A DNA stretch of 64,000 nt, taken from Bryum argenteum. Its lineage: Eukaryota; Streptophyta; Bryopsida; Bryales; Bryaceae. The position numbers and the translations under genes were made by a program. Each line of letters begins with the position of its first letter. Positions within the stretch are counted from its first letter, which is position 1. Below the pieces are notes generated by a model that was not told the origin of the DNA, did no database searches, and saw only the letters and a list, made by a program, of their open reading frames with translations. Shown here piece after piece: positions 35,989-47,300 of this stretch. The stretch lies in NCBI GenBank assembly GCA_037043015.1, contig CM073321.1:24813510-24877509 (forward strand), read 5' to 3'.

Positions 35989-36760
35989 CTGTGCGTTTAG
36001 CAAGCAGCTACCTAAAAGCTAAGCGGTATTAGGCATCTACCTAACAGATGTGCGTTTTGGAGGCAGCTACCTAAAAGATGTGCGTTTAGCAGGCAGCTAC
36101 CTAAAAGATGTGCGTTTAGCAGGCAGCTACCTAAAAGATGTGCGTTTAGCAGGCAGCTACCTAAAAGATGTGCGTTTAGCAGGCATCTACCTAAAAGTGG
36201 TGTGTTTAGTAGGCACCTACGTCAAAGATGTGCGTTAAAAAGGCATCTACCTAAAAAATGTGCATTTAGCAGGATGCTATCTAACAGCAGTGTGTTAAGG
36301 AGGCAGCTACGTAAGAGGTGTGCGATCAGGGGGCAGCTCCCTAAAAAGTGTGCATTTAGCAGGGAGCTACCTAAAAAATGAGGGTTTAGCACGCTGCTAC
36401 CTAAAAGATGTGTGTTTAGCAAGCAGCTACCTAGAAGATATGCATTGAGAAGGCATGTACCTAACATCTGTGCGTTAAGGAGGCAGCTACGTACGAGCTG
36501 TGCGTTAAGGAGGCAGCTACCTAAAAAATGTGCATTTAGCAGGGTGCTACCTAAAAGCAGTTCGTTTAGAAAGCAGCAATATCAAAGGTGTGCGTTTAGC
36601 AAGCAGCTACTTTAAAGCTGTGCGTTTAGAAAGCAGCTACCTAAAAGCAGTGGGTTAAGCAGGCAGCTACATGAGAGCTGTGCGTTTAGGAGGCAGCTAC
36701 CTAAAAAGTGTGCGTTTAGCAGGCAGCTATCTAAAAGCTGTGCGTTCAGCTTGTGAAATT
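35989..36760. repeat. 30-bp minisatellite upstream of the ARTKQTA gene
   Basis: About 25 units of 30 bases, best seen at 36060-36180 as perfect tandem copies (core TGCGTTTAGCAGGCAGCTAC). Outer units are decayed. There are no spacers, so it is not a CRISPR array. Open frames through it, such as one repeating GSYLKDVRLA, follow from the 30-base period. Confidence 0.9.
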
Positions 36761-37395
36761 GGAGATACCAGTTTTTGCGACCTAAAAGATGTGCATTTAG
36801 CTCGTGAAATAGGATATTCCTGATTTTACGACCTAAATGCACACCCATCGACCTAAATGCACAATGTTATTCTAGTTATGGAAAATCAATCGAGCGGAGA
36901 GGTCGCAAAATGCAACATCAAATTGAAATGCAACTGCGTAACAAATTGCAATCGTGTATGGAAATTGCATACCTGAATAGAATGGAGAGAGCACAAACAA
37001 GCGCTAGGGCAGTCCGAAAGCGCAGAGACCCTAGCCGCAAATCAGGGTTAAAAACACAGCACGACCTAATCGAAAAGCTGAATGCGAAAACCCTAGCTCA
37101 AGCGGAAACTCGAAAATGCGAAGATAAAACTTGAATGCAGGAATCCCAGCTCAAGCGCAGCAGTAGAAACAAGAGCAGCAGCAGGAGCGCGCAGAAGGAG
37201 CGCGCCAACGAGGAGGACGACGTCGATCGAGCAGGAGCAGCGCGCAGCAACTGCGGAAGAACAGGACCGCGACGAGCAGGAGCGCAAACGGCGAGACGAG
37301 GGCGACGCGATAAGAATGCGACAATGAATAGCAGCACGAAGACGGCGACGATCGGCGCAAATGGGCGGGGGGAGCTGCAAACGGCGAGGACCTGC
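36761..37395. other. Upstream region of the ARTKQTA gene
   Basis: This holds two decayed outlying units of the minisatellite motif (CGACCTAAATGCACA, about 36780-36870). Purine-rich, then GC-rich sequence follows (AGCAGCAGCAGGAGCGCGC type, 37140-37380). Open frames there are Arg- or Ala/Cys-rich and unlike real proteins. It may be promoter and 5' leader. Confidence 0.4.
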
Positions 37396-37761
37396 TGTCG
37401 GACCCTTTTTTTTCGATTTTTGGCCATTAAGTTCTAATGCGCATTAAGAATAAGTATAGAGTCTAGAATCCGACCTATGAATGTGCTAGGCCGTATACTA
37501 TAAGGCAATTACATTTTTACAAATAAGTGTTATAGTTAAAATCTAATTTGTGTTAATAAGGACGGATTCGCGAATCCGTACTCTGTCACCGTACGACTAG
37601 GACGTGCTGTCAGAGGCCGGAACGGAAGTTATTACGGCGGCTGAAGGACGGAGTGGCAAAGAATTTAATAATGGCGAGAAATCCATAAGGCGACTCCGTA
37701 CGGAGATGGCAATGATGGCGGCGGAACAAGTCATGATGGTCGGACTTAACTCCGGCTCCCT

Positions 37762-37770
37762 CTATAAAAG
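37762..37770 (+). promoter_or_regulatory. TATA box of the element D gene
   Basis: CTATAAAAG lies about 165 bases before the ATG at 37934, after a GC-rich stretch but without the GRCCGGYC array seen at the element X genes. Confidence 0.7.
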
Positions 37771-37933
37771 GCCACCCGTCCGCCCTTGTCGTCACCTGCC
37801 TCCTCGCTTTCTGCGCCTTTTGTCTTCTTGCGTCCCTGCCTTCCGTCTTCTGCTTTCCATCCCTTAGTTCCGATCCGGCCCACTGGCCAATCTCAGCCCG
37901 GCCACTTTGTACTTTTTGTCGCACTTCTTTCCC

Positions 37934-39733
37934 ATGGCAGGAACGGCGTCCGCTTCCGCTCAAGCGCAGGAGGAGCTGAAGATCTCCATCAAGTTAGTAC
38001 TCCCTTGCATCCCGATCGATGAGGACGAGAAGAAGTCCTTGGCGGAGGATCTCGACAAGATGGGACTCGCCGGCCTGTTGGACACGCCTTGGGGTTTGCG
38101 CGAGGCGGAGATGGTGCGCGAGATCAAGGTCGGCGCGCCATATCAATTCGAAGGGACGGTCAGAGGGAAGCCGGCTTCCTGGACGGCTGACCTGTGGAGA
38201 GCTGTTTACGGTCTGGTCGTAATCAGCGGAGTAGGGTTGTGCGGCCGGAAACACAAATGGGCGAAAAAGGCGTTCCACGAGAGTCCGCACAAGAACAACG
38301 GCTACTCGGTGGAAGATTGCAAGGACCCGAGGGAGCGCGCCATCATCAAGTTTTTGGCGCCGATTATTCACGGGGAGAAGCCGCATCGCATAACCATCCG
38401 GCTCGCCAACACCGTCCTGGGATCCCTGCGCGGCAAACGGGAGGTCGACTGGGGAATGATCATCCGCGATCTGGTCGCCCGGCTCGCGGATAACGTAGGT
38501 AAAACCCGTCCTAGCCCTATTACTCCTTTCCTTTACCACCTGTACAAGGAGGAAGTGCTGACGGAGGAGGAGGAGTCGATCTACGAGATTGTGCTATCAT
38601 CGCAAAACAACGGAGGGTTCGAATCGGTGGAGAGCGCGGACAGCAAGGCCGTGTACTCGGACGAGGTCGGATCAGACGACGAGGACGTCCAACCGGACGC
38701 GCCACAAGAGCCGGCTCCAGAGGCAACCCCACCGCGTACGGGTCCAGAGGTAATCATCCTACCGTCCCCGTCCCCTCCTACGAACCCGACCGAGGCCGGA
38801 ACTCAGACCGAGCGAGGACAGCCTTCGAGGCCGGTGGATGAAGGGGAAGTTATGGCCGACTGGGAGAATCCCATGAATCCGTACGACCCCAGACTTCCCC
38901 CACCTCTCAGTCCGTCCGCCAACCATGCGGATCCCATGAGGCAAGCATGGCACCACTTCACGGAAGCCAGGTGCCAGTACTTCTTCTACCAAAAGCTACT
39001 GTTGCAGCTATGTAGAGAGTTTGGAGTGCAGACATTGCTGGAGGTAAAGCAGAAGTGGGACTCCAAGCCGGACGAGGAGCAGTTCCGACAGATGGAGAAG
39101 CAAGTGACCAAGCTAATCCTGGAGAATAGACGTCTTCGCGAGACGGTTAGAAGAAGGGAGGAAGAACTCTTGGTCGGACGGCAGGCCGTAATCACGGCGA
39201 ACGAGCAGGTCGTGAAGCTCGTTGAGATCTGCGAGACTCCGGTGGACGTACTGCAGAAGGCGAACCTGTACAAGGCCGGAATCCTGGAGTCGCAGGTGTT
39301 CAAGGCGGAAACTTTCAGGAAGTTTCTCTTGGCAGCGAAGACGTACGCCGCGACGGTCGAAAAGAGCAACGCCGAGGTCAAGGGGTTGCTCGACGCCGTC
39401 CGGGAGCAGATGAAGAAGGTAGTCATGCCGGCCTTCACTTCTACCCTGGCCAAGACTCCGAGGCCGGATCCGATTAAGATGGAGAGGACGGATGCTGGAC
39501 TCTTCAGTCCGACCGACACAAAGGGCAAAGCGAAGGTGAAGACGGAGGGAGACGCACCCGTCCCAGCAGATTCTCCGACCAAGAACACTCGTACCGCGAA
39601 GAGGAAGCTTACGGCCAAGGAATACGAGAAGTCTCCTGGAGCCCAGAAGCTTCACGACATCGGCCTCGAACACTCCGAAGAAGAAGAGCTGAAGACAGGG
39701 ACGACACCAACTCTAGCGAGGACGAGTACGTGA
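37934..39733 (+). CDS. Element D protein: VEDC/VDWG domain, Pro-rich linker, coiled coil
   Basis: A 599-codon frame from ATG 37934 (CCCATGGCAG). Codons before it are open but lack an ATG. Residues about 15-200 form a conserved domain shared with element C: PCIPI, LD-MG, W-A-YGL, GYSVEDCKDPRER (123-135), API-GEKP, LRGKREVDWGMII (155-167) and ITPFLYHLY. From memory this resembles the domain called putative plant transposon protein (Pfam PF20167). Residues about 215-310 are acidic then Pro/Thr-rich (PSPSPPTNP). A coiled coil follows at about 380-420 (QVTKLILENRRLRETVRRR). Two lysines fit the SUMO consensus: IKME near 514 and VKTE near 534. There is no zinc knuckle, protease or polymerase. The function is unknown; a DNA- or chromatin-linked role is a guess. 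Confidence 0.7.
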   Translation: MAGTASASAQAQEELKISIKLVLPCIPIDEDEKKSLAEDLDKMGLAGLLDTPWGLREAEMVREIKVGAPYQFEGTVRGKPASWTADLWRAVYGLVVISGVGLCGRKHKWAKKAFHESPHKNNGYSVEDCKDPRERAIIKFLAPIIHGEKPHRITIRLANTVLGSLRGKREVDWGMIIRDLVARLADNVGKTRPSPITPFLYHLYKEEVLTEEEESIYEIVLSSQNNGGFESVESADSKAVYSDEVGSDDEDVQPDAPQEPAPEATPPRTGPEVIILPSPSPPTNPTEAGTQTERGQPSRPVDEGEVMADWENPMNPYDPRLPPPLSPSANHADPMRQAWHHFTEARCQYFFYQKLLLQLCREFGVQTLLEVKQKWDSKPDEEQFRQMEKQVTKLILENRRLRETVRRREEELLVGRQAVITANEQVVKLVEICETPVDVLQKANLYKAGILESQVFKAETFRKFLLAAKTYAATVEKSNAEVKGLLDAVREQMKKVVMPAFTSTLAKTPRPDPIKMERTDAGLFSPTDTKGKAKVKTEGDAPVPADSPTKNTRTAKRKLTAKEYEKSPGAQKLHDIGLEHSEEEELKTGTTPTLARTST

Positions 39734-40360
39734 TAACCGATACGGGCAAGAGAGTGAAGGCAGGACGTATCGCGGCTACGCCACTGAAGCGGCCGAAGCA
39801 CGGGGTTAGTTCGCGAAGGAGGAGGTAGGACGTATTAGAGGTCGGCAGTCAGAGGACGGCCAGGGTTAGGAGGTCGGATTGGTATCCGGCCTAGGCCAGT
39901 ATAGTATCTTCTTTTTGGGAATGCGTGCCGCTTTTTTAGGAATAGGCCTTGTAGGCCGGCGCCGCAATCCAGTTAGGTATCTAAGTCGTTGACTTAGAAG
40001 TACTTATAGGTGGAACTTTTGCCACCTAAAACATTCCTTGCTTGAGTGTTAATCAAACCTTCTTATGCGCATATTCTGTGTGATCATTTCCCTGTCTCCT
40101 TTTCAGTTGAGTGCTTGGAAAGTCGGATCTACTGTGTTGATTTATGAGTTGGGAGTTAGGAATCCGGATTCTTTGTTAGATTGTTTCTGTGGAGTTGAAG
40201 TCGGGTTGGGCGTATTCTTGAGTGCCTTGTGTCTTGAACTGGTCTAGGTGTGCGAGAGAGAGAAAGCTGCATGTGGTAAACACTTACGGTGCAGGGAGGG
40301 CAGTGAGTAGGCGTGCGAGGCCGGATTCCAATCGACCTCCACGCCGCGAGACTTGCGTTC
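39734..40360 (+). other. 3' part of element D after the gene
   Basis: A short basic reading (KRPKHGVSSRRRR type) overlaps the first 100 bases. After that, presumably untranslated sequence runs to the LTR of B2. I see no further domain. Confidence 0.4.
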
Positions 40361-41651
40361 TGTCGCAACCCTTGCTAGCTCACCTTGGCTTACACCAACT
40401 TTTTCCCAACTCTAGCAAGTGTCACGAGCGCTAACTCTGCACATCCCCCACATGCACAAAGTTAGCTCTCCATACCAACCACCAAGCTCACCGCTTGGTT
40501 ATCAATCCCTCCTACTCATGCAACCGGGACTCAACTCCTTCGTAGGTAGCCAATGGTTAGGTGCGGACTTCCACTTATGTCAAGGCCCAACTTGGTGGCA
40601 CTCCCATACCACGCGGCCTAACCGCACTTGGTGGTGTCTCCTCACCACCGCCCATGACCACCATGGTGACCCCAAGGCCACCAAGTAATCACAACGCCGG
40701 CGGTGAGACACCACCCCACATCGGTAGCACTCATGGTCCTCATTTTGCCTATATGAGTCCCCATGGTGGAGCCCCAACACTAGCTCCACCACCGGGACTC
40801 ACCTTGTCCTTATGAGCCACCGTGGTGAAGCCCCAACACTAGCTCCACCCACCGTGCCTCATTTTGCACTTTGAGTCCCCATGGTGGAGCCCCAACACTA
40901 GCTCCACCCATTGGGACTCACCTTGGCTTGGGAGTCCCCATGGTGAGGCCCCAACACTAGCCACACCACTCGGGACTCCCACCTTGGTCACCACCAAGGC
41001 ACCATGGGAGTGGGGAGGGAGACCAGCCCTCCCCATAGTATACTCTGTGGGATTCGGCAGCCCCCTGGTCCTAGGTGAAGGGCTGGACCCTCACACCTCT
41101 AAGGTTTGGAAGACCACCCAATCTCCCAATGCCTTAGCCGCTGGAAGGCCCGGAGACTTCCCGAACCTTCCAGGGCTCGTATCTACCTCGTCCCGCATCC
41201 AAACGCGACGAGCGACCACTCTATCGACATCTACTCGTCAAGTAGATGCCGATAGACACCTTACTGCCTCATTCCGACAAGTATTGAGGGAGTTATGCCC
41301 CTCTGAAGATTCGGGAGTCCCGGGCCAGCTTCCCAGTCCAGCACTGTCCCTGGACAGCACTCCCTTTAGTCCCACAATCTTCCAACTCCCATAACTTTTA
41401 GCTCACACCTCCAAATGAGGTGCTCCTTAGCATCCCGGAATCGTGGCAACATGAGCTTCCATAATCTCATGTCCATTCCGTCGTGGCTCCTAGTCTCCGT
41501 GGGTGAGAGGCGTCTCCAACGCCCGGGGTCCTCTCCACACTAGGCCCACTTAGGTTCCCTTCACCTTGGCACCCCAAGGCCCGGGCGTCACTCCGGTGTC
41601 CCCCTTGGGCCCTTGGTGTTGCGGGCACTCCTCAAGGAGAGGTGCGCGACA
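40361..41651 (-). repeat. B2 LTR, left copy (3' LTR)
   Basis: 1,291 bp, TGTCGCAACCC to GGTGCGCGACA on the plus strand. It abuts element D directly. Confidence 0.95.
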
Positions 41652-43078
41652 CTCACCCCCACCTAATGGAGTCGATGCCCTCATCGACTATACTTGTAGT
41701 GGGTCACACCAACTCTTGGGTTGCCATCCCCATTGGTGCAGCATTGTGTTTCACCAGGGCGCGACCCCCACAATGCACTCTCAAACTTTGGCAAAGTCTC
41801 AAAGGTGTCGTCACTAGGTGGTCCGTTTAGAACCCTGGACTTCTTCCAAGGCAACTAAACTACTCTAGACCCACCTACTTTGAGACCCTCTTGGATTGCC
41901 CTTACCTTGGCTCTCCAAGTTAGGCTCCACTAGCCTAACACTTCTTCCTTGACTACTAGGTGGACCTCAATGCTTCCACCAAGTTGTCTTGGTTGCAAAC
42001 CCAAGATGGCTTTTACACCACGACTCGATCGCACGGGGTAATGCCAAGTTCCGCCCAACTCGGATCCCACTATCTCTTTCGAGGCATGGGTTCATGACTC
42101 CCATGCACTAGCTTGCACTAGTTTGTGGGAGTGGCGCTTTTATGAGCACGCGCCATTACCTTGTCCCCGCCCGGACAAGCCCAAGGCCAAGGGACTTCAT
42201 GGTTTTATCCACTCTTTCTCCTAGCCTTGGTCCCCATTACTCGGCCTTCCCAACTCGGTTTCACATCTCTATTCCCCCTCTTCCACCAACTTAGCACAAG
42301 TACAAGACTAGGACTCCATCTCATACTCTTCTCTTTGCACACACCAAAGCCAAACTTTATTGCCAAATCCAAAGAACAAGTACAAGTGTTGTGGATCTAC
42401 GCCCAAGCTACAAGTCATCCTCCCCACTACGGAGGTTGATGTCCTCATCAATGCCTACGTTGCTTCTTGTTGGAGCTCCTATTCTTCTCAAAGTTCTCCA
42501 CCACCTCCTTAGCATTCACCATGCCCTTTGCCGCCACCCACGTTGCTTCTTTCTCGTGGTATCCTCGCCACTTCACAAGGTATTCCTTGCTCTTGTTTTT
42601 GAGGTTCCTACTCTTGAGGATGGCCTCTACCTCATATTCCAAATGTTGTCCAACCAACTCTGGTGGTGGCGAATCACTTGCTTGCGATCCGGCCACAAGG
42701 TATCCTCCTTGAATGGCTTTAACAATGAAACATGGAATGTTGGATGCACTTTGATCTCGGGTGGTAGCTCCAACTTATACACATCTTTGAACACCCGTTC
42801 CACAATGGGAAACGGACCCGCAAACTTGGACATGAACTTTGGAGTGAGGCCTTCGGGCATGGTGAAGTTCTTCACATTCAACAACACCTTTTGTCCCACC
42901 TCATACTCCACTTCACGTCTTCCGGCATTGACTTGCTTCTCATAGCGCCTTCTTGCCTTCTCCAACAACAACTTGGTTTTTTCCAACATATGTTCCCGCT
43001 TCTTGGCCAAGTCTTCACCATCTTGGTTGAACTCTGGTGTTGAATGTGCCCCCTCGAGAGCTAAGTCAGCAGGTTGGA

Positions 43079-44368
43079 TGTCGCGCACCTCTCCTTGAGG
43101 AGTGCCCGCAACACCAAGGGCCCAAGGGGGACACCGGAGTGACGCCCGGGCCTTGGGGTGCCAAGGTGAAGGGAACCTAAGTGGGCCTAGTGTGGGAGAG
43201 GACCCCGGGCGTTGGAGACGCCTCTCACCCACGGAGACTAGGAGCCACGACGGAATGGACATGAGATTATGGAAGCTCATGTTGCCACGATTCCGGGATG
43301 CTAAGGAGCACCTCATTTGGAGGTGTGAGCTAAAAGTTATGGGAGTTGGAAGATTGTGGGACTAAAGGGAGTGCTGTCCAGGGACAGTGCTGGACTGGGA
43401 AGCTGGCCCGGGACTCCCGAATCTTCAGAGGGCATAACTCCCTCAATACTTGTCGGATTGAGGCAAGTAAGGTGTCTATCGGCATCTACTTGACGAGTAG
43501 ATGTCGATAGAGTGGTCGCTCGTCGCGTTTGGATGCGGGACGAGGTAGATACGAGCCCTGGAAGGTTCGGGAAGTCTCCGGGGCCTTCCAGCGGCTAAGG
43601 CATTGGGAGATTGGGTGGTCTTCCAAAACTAAGAGGTGTGAGGGTCCAGCCCTTCACCTAGGACCAGGGGCTGCCGAATCCCACAGAGTATACTATGGGG
43701 AGGGCTGGTCTCCTCCCCACTCCCATGGTGCCTTGGTGGTGACCAAGGTGGGAGTCCCAGTGGTGTGGCTAGTGTTGGGGCCTCACCATGGGGACTCCCA
43801 AGCCAAGGTGAGTCCCAATGGGTGGAGCTAGTGTTGGGGCTCCACCATGGGGACTCAAAGTGCAAAATGAGGCACGGTGGGTGGAGCTAGTGTTGGGGCT
43901 TCACCACGGTGGCTCATAAGGACAAGGTGAGTCCCGGTGGGGAGCTAGTGTTGGGGCTTCACCACGGGGACTCATATGGGCAAAATGAGGACCATGAGTG
44001 CTACCGATGTGGGGTGGTGTCTCACCGCCGGCGTTGTGATTACTTGGTGGCCTTGGGGTCACCATGGTGGTCATGGGCGGTGGTGAGGAGACACCACCAA
44101 GTGCGGTTAGGCCGCGTGGTATGGGAGTGCCACCAAGTTGGGCCTTGGACATAAGTGGAAGTCCGCACCTAACCATTGGCTACCTACGAAGGGGTTGAGT
44201 CCCGGTTGCATGAGTAGGAGGGATTGATAACCAAGCGGTGAGCTTGGTGGTTGGTATGGAGAGCTAACTTTGTGCATGTGGGGGATGTGCAGAGTTAGCG
44301 CTCGTGACACTTGCTAGAGTTGGGAAAAAGTTGGTGTAAGCTAAGGTGAGCTAGCAAGGGTTGCGACA
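43079..44368 (+). repeat. 5' LTR of B3
   Basis: 1,290 bp, TGTCGCGCACC to GGGTTGCGACA. Confidence 0.95.
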
Positions 44369-47300
44369 CTTGGTATCAGAGGAGGCTTTTAGTACCCAAG
44401 TGCAAAGTTGTGAGGGAGCAATGGGCAAGAAGAAGACCATTGAGGGTGATGAGCCTGGAGCTTCCAAGCGGCCACGCACGAGGGGGAACAAAGACCCCGA
44501 TCCTACAAGTGAGGCTCATTCTCATGACTCCAATGAGCAAGCTGCCACTAGTGAGGGCAATGAGCAAATGGAATTGTCACTTCAAGAGGAGCCCTTGGGT
44601 GAAGAGGAGCGCTCTAGGTCGAGACGCCTAGAGTCTTCCCAAGGGGTGGAAAAACAAGATCCTCAATTGGCTTTCCAAATGAGAATGTTTGAGTTCATGG
44701 ACTCCGTGAATCAAGAGCTCAAGCGTGGGAAGGAAGAAAGGGATCGCCAAGAGAGGTTGATTGAACACCTCATGATGCAAGGGTCCCGACCTTCATCTTC
44801 CACCAAAAAGTTGGCTAAGGTAAACATGCCAAGCACCTTCTCGGGACTTGGTAAAGCAAGGAAGGTGAAGGAATTCCTTCTTGAGATGGATAACTACTAT
44901 GATGTCCAAAAGCCGGATGAGGAGGACAAGGTTTCCATTGCGGTGACATTTCTCAAGGATCATGCTCTTCAATGGTGGACAAGCAAAAAGGAGCAAGAGC
45001 CGGAGTTGGTGGCAAACTTGACTTGGGGTGGCTTCAAAGACTTGTTGAGTGAACGCTTCACACCAGAGTATCAGGAGTTGAGGGAAGGCATGAACTTGGT
45101 GCAAATGAGGCACACTGGGTCTCTCAAGGCCTATGTGCGTGACTTCAATGCCCAAATGAATGCCACACCCAAGATGGATGAGTTCTCTAAGAAGTGCATC
45201 TTTTTGGGTGGGCTTCAAAAGTGGGTGGTGGATGCCTTGTTCAAGTTCCCAAAACTTCCGAGGATGTGGCGGGCATCATCAAGATTGTTGAAAGGATTGA
45301 GGTGATGGACCCGAGAGGAAGTCAAGTGGCCCCTCTCAACAAAGCGGATCAAATAGGAATGCGGCTCGAGGCAAAGAGCGCAAGAAGTTTGGCTTTGGCA
45401 ACAAACACAAGGGACAAGTGGATGGTGGAGCCTCTAACAAAAGGGAACACCAAGGGGGAAAGCCATCTAAAGGGGGAGACAAAGGTGATGACACCAAGGC
45501 CAAGAGGTGCCATGGTTGTGGCAAGATTGGCCACTTCATTGCGGAGTGCCCCGACAAGAAGGTGAGTACCATTGCAAGTCTTGCTTGTGTTGAAGACCGC
45601 ATACTAGAAGGAGGTTTTGTGGCCAAGGCAAGTAGCCTCAAGCCAAGGCCGGGCCTCTTGTTTCTTGAGGCCCAAGTGAAGGACAAAGATGTCTCATGTT
45701 TGGTTGATACGGGGCAACGCACTCCTTCATGAGTCCCAAACTAGCAAGGGAGTTGGGCTTGCCACCGCAAAAGGCAAGCAAGCCCATCAATGTGCGTTTT
45801 GCAAAGGGCGAACCGCACAAGACGGAGGAAGTGGCGTTGCAAGTGACCTTGAAGTGTGGGACATTGGAGTTTGTTGAGAATTTCACATTATGTGAGATGG
45901 ATGAGGTAGACCTCATCTTAGGGGATACCTTCTTTGAGGCGCACACGGTGGATGTGAGGCGCAAGCCAAAGACGGTTAGTGGTGCGCCGTGATGGCAAGG
46001 AGTTAGTGTTGAAGTTAACTCGTGGCCCTTCAATAGCGGGGGCAAATTAAACTTGGTCTCTTTAGACCAAATGTTGGAACATCAATTTGTGGTGATGGCT
46101 CGTGAAGAGCAACTTGGGCATGAGGGGAAGGGGTGCAACAACCACTTCCCAAAGAAATTCAAGAGGTGTTGGCCAAGTACAAGGATGTGCTTACCAATGA
46201 GTTACCGAAGAGCTACCCCCAAGAAGAGAAGTGGATCACAAGATCGAGGTGCTACTGGAGCCGAGCCACCTTCTAAGGCACCTTATCGGTTAAACCAAAA
46301 ACAGTTGATGGAGCTAAAGAAGCAACTAAACGACTTGTTGGAAAGGGGTTATGTGAGACCAAGCAAGTCACCATATGGTGCACCGGTCCTCTTTGTGGAC
46401 AAGAAGGATGGCAAGCTTAGGATGTGCATTGATTATAGGGCCTTGAATAAGGTGACCATCAAGAACAACTACCCTTTGCCTCGAATTGATGATCTCTTTG
46501 ATAGATTGGCGGGAGCTAAGTACTTTAGTCGCATAGACTTGAAGTCGGGTTACTACCAAATCCGCATTGCGGATGCGGATGTAGAAAAGACCGCGTGCCG
46601 CACAAGGTATGGGTCTTATGAGTTCCTTGTGATGCCCTTTGGGTTGTGCAATGCACCCTCAACATTCACAACCCTTATGAACACCATCTTTCGAGAGGAA
46701 ATGGATGACTTTGTGATTGTCTACATCGATGACATCTTGGTGTTTTCCAAGACGGCCGAGGAACATGCAAGGCACCTTGAGGCAGTACTCATGAAGCTTA
46801 GAGACAACAAGCTTTATGCTAATGGGGAAAAGAGTGAGTTTGCACAACTTGAGATGGAGTTCTTGGGCCATGTGGTTACCGGAGATGGAATCAAGCCGGA
46901 CATGAAGAAGGTGAAGGCAATTCAAGAGTGGAAGCGGCCTTCTACACAAAAGGGACTTAGGTCATTCCTTGGCCTAGCAAACTACTATCGCCGCTTCATA
47001 CGCAACTTCTCTAAGATTGCCAAGCCTTTGTCCGACTTGTTGAAAAAGGGGTGAACCAAGTATGGGATGAATTTTGCTACCAAGCCTTTGAGGAACTCAA
47101 GAACAAGTTGTCATCTCCACCCAGTGTTGAAGTTCCCCGAGTTTGATAAGCCCTTTGAGGTCCACACAGATGCAAGTGACTTTGCCATTGGAGGCGTCTT
47201 GATGCAAGATGGTAGGCCAATTGCCTATGAGAGCAAGAAGTTGGATGGGTGTCAAAGGAGATGGCCAACTCACGAGAAGGAGCTCTTTGCGGTGGTGCAT

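Larger units (their letters stand above)
37396..40360 (+). mobile_element. Element D: LTR-like element carrying a coding gene
   Basis: Its start (TGTCGGACCC, then a T-run, CG, another T-run and GGCC) resembles the outer end of element C read on the minus strand (TGTCAAACCTC, T-run, CG, T-run, GCCCC). Both then have a leader, an ATG with MAG, the same kind of gene, and a similar stretch after the gene (TTAATCA with ATGCGC). The other end is hidden by the LTR of B2 at 40361. Read as an LTR or LTR-like unit; this is an inference from two copies only. Confidence 0.5.

Noticed and set aside
36050-36467. Repetitive open frames (GSYLKDVRLA type on plus, LLGSCLLNAH type on minus)
   Set aside because: They are caused by the 30-bp period of the minisatellite.
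35989-36760. Possible CRISPR-like array
   Set aside because: The 30-bp units are in direct tandem without spacers, and the setting is eukaryotic.
37098-37437. Ala/Cys/Arg-rich frames on both strands upstream of element D
   Set aside because: Low-complexity GC-rich sequence with no domain; more likely leader or promoter DNA.
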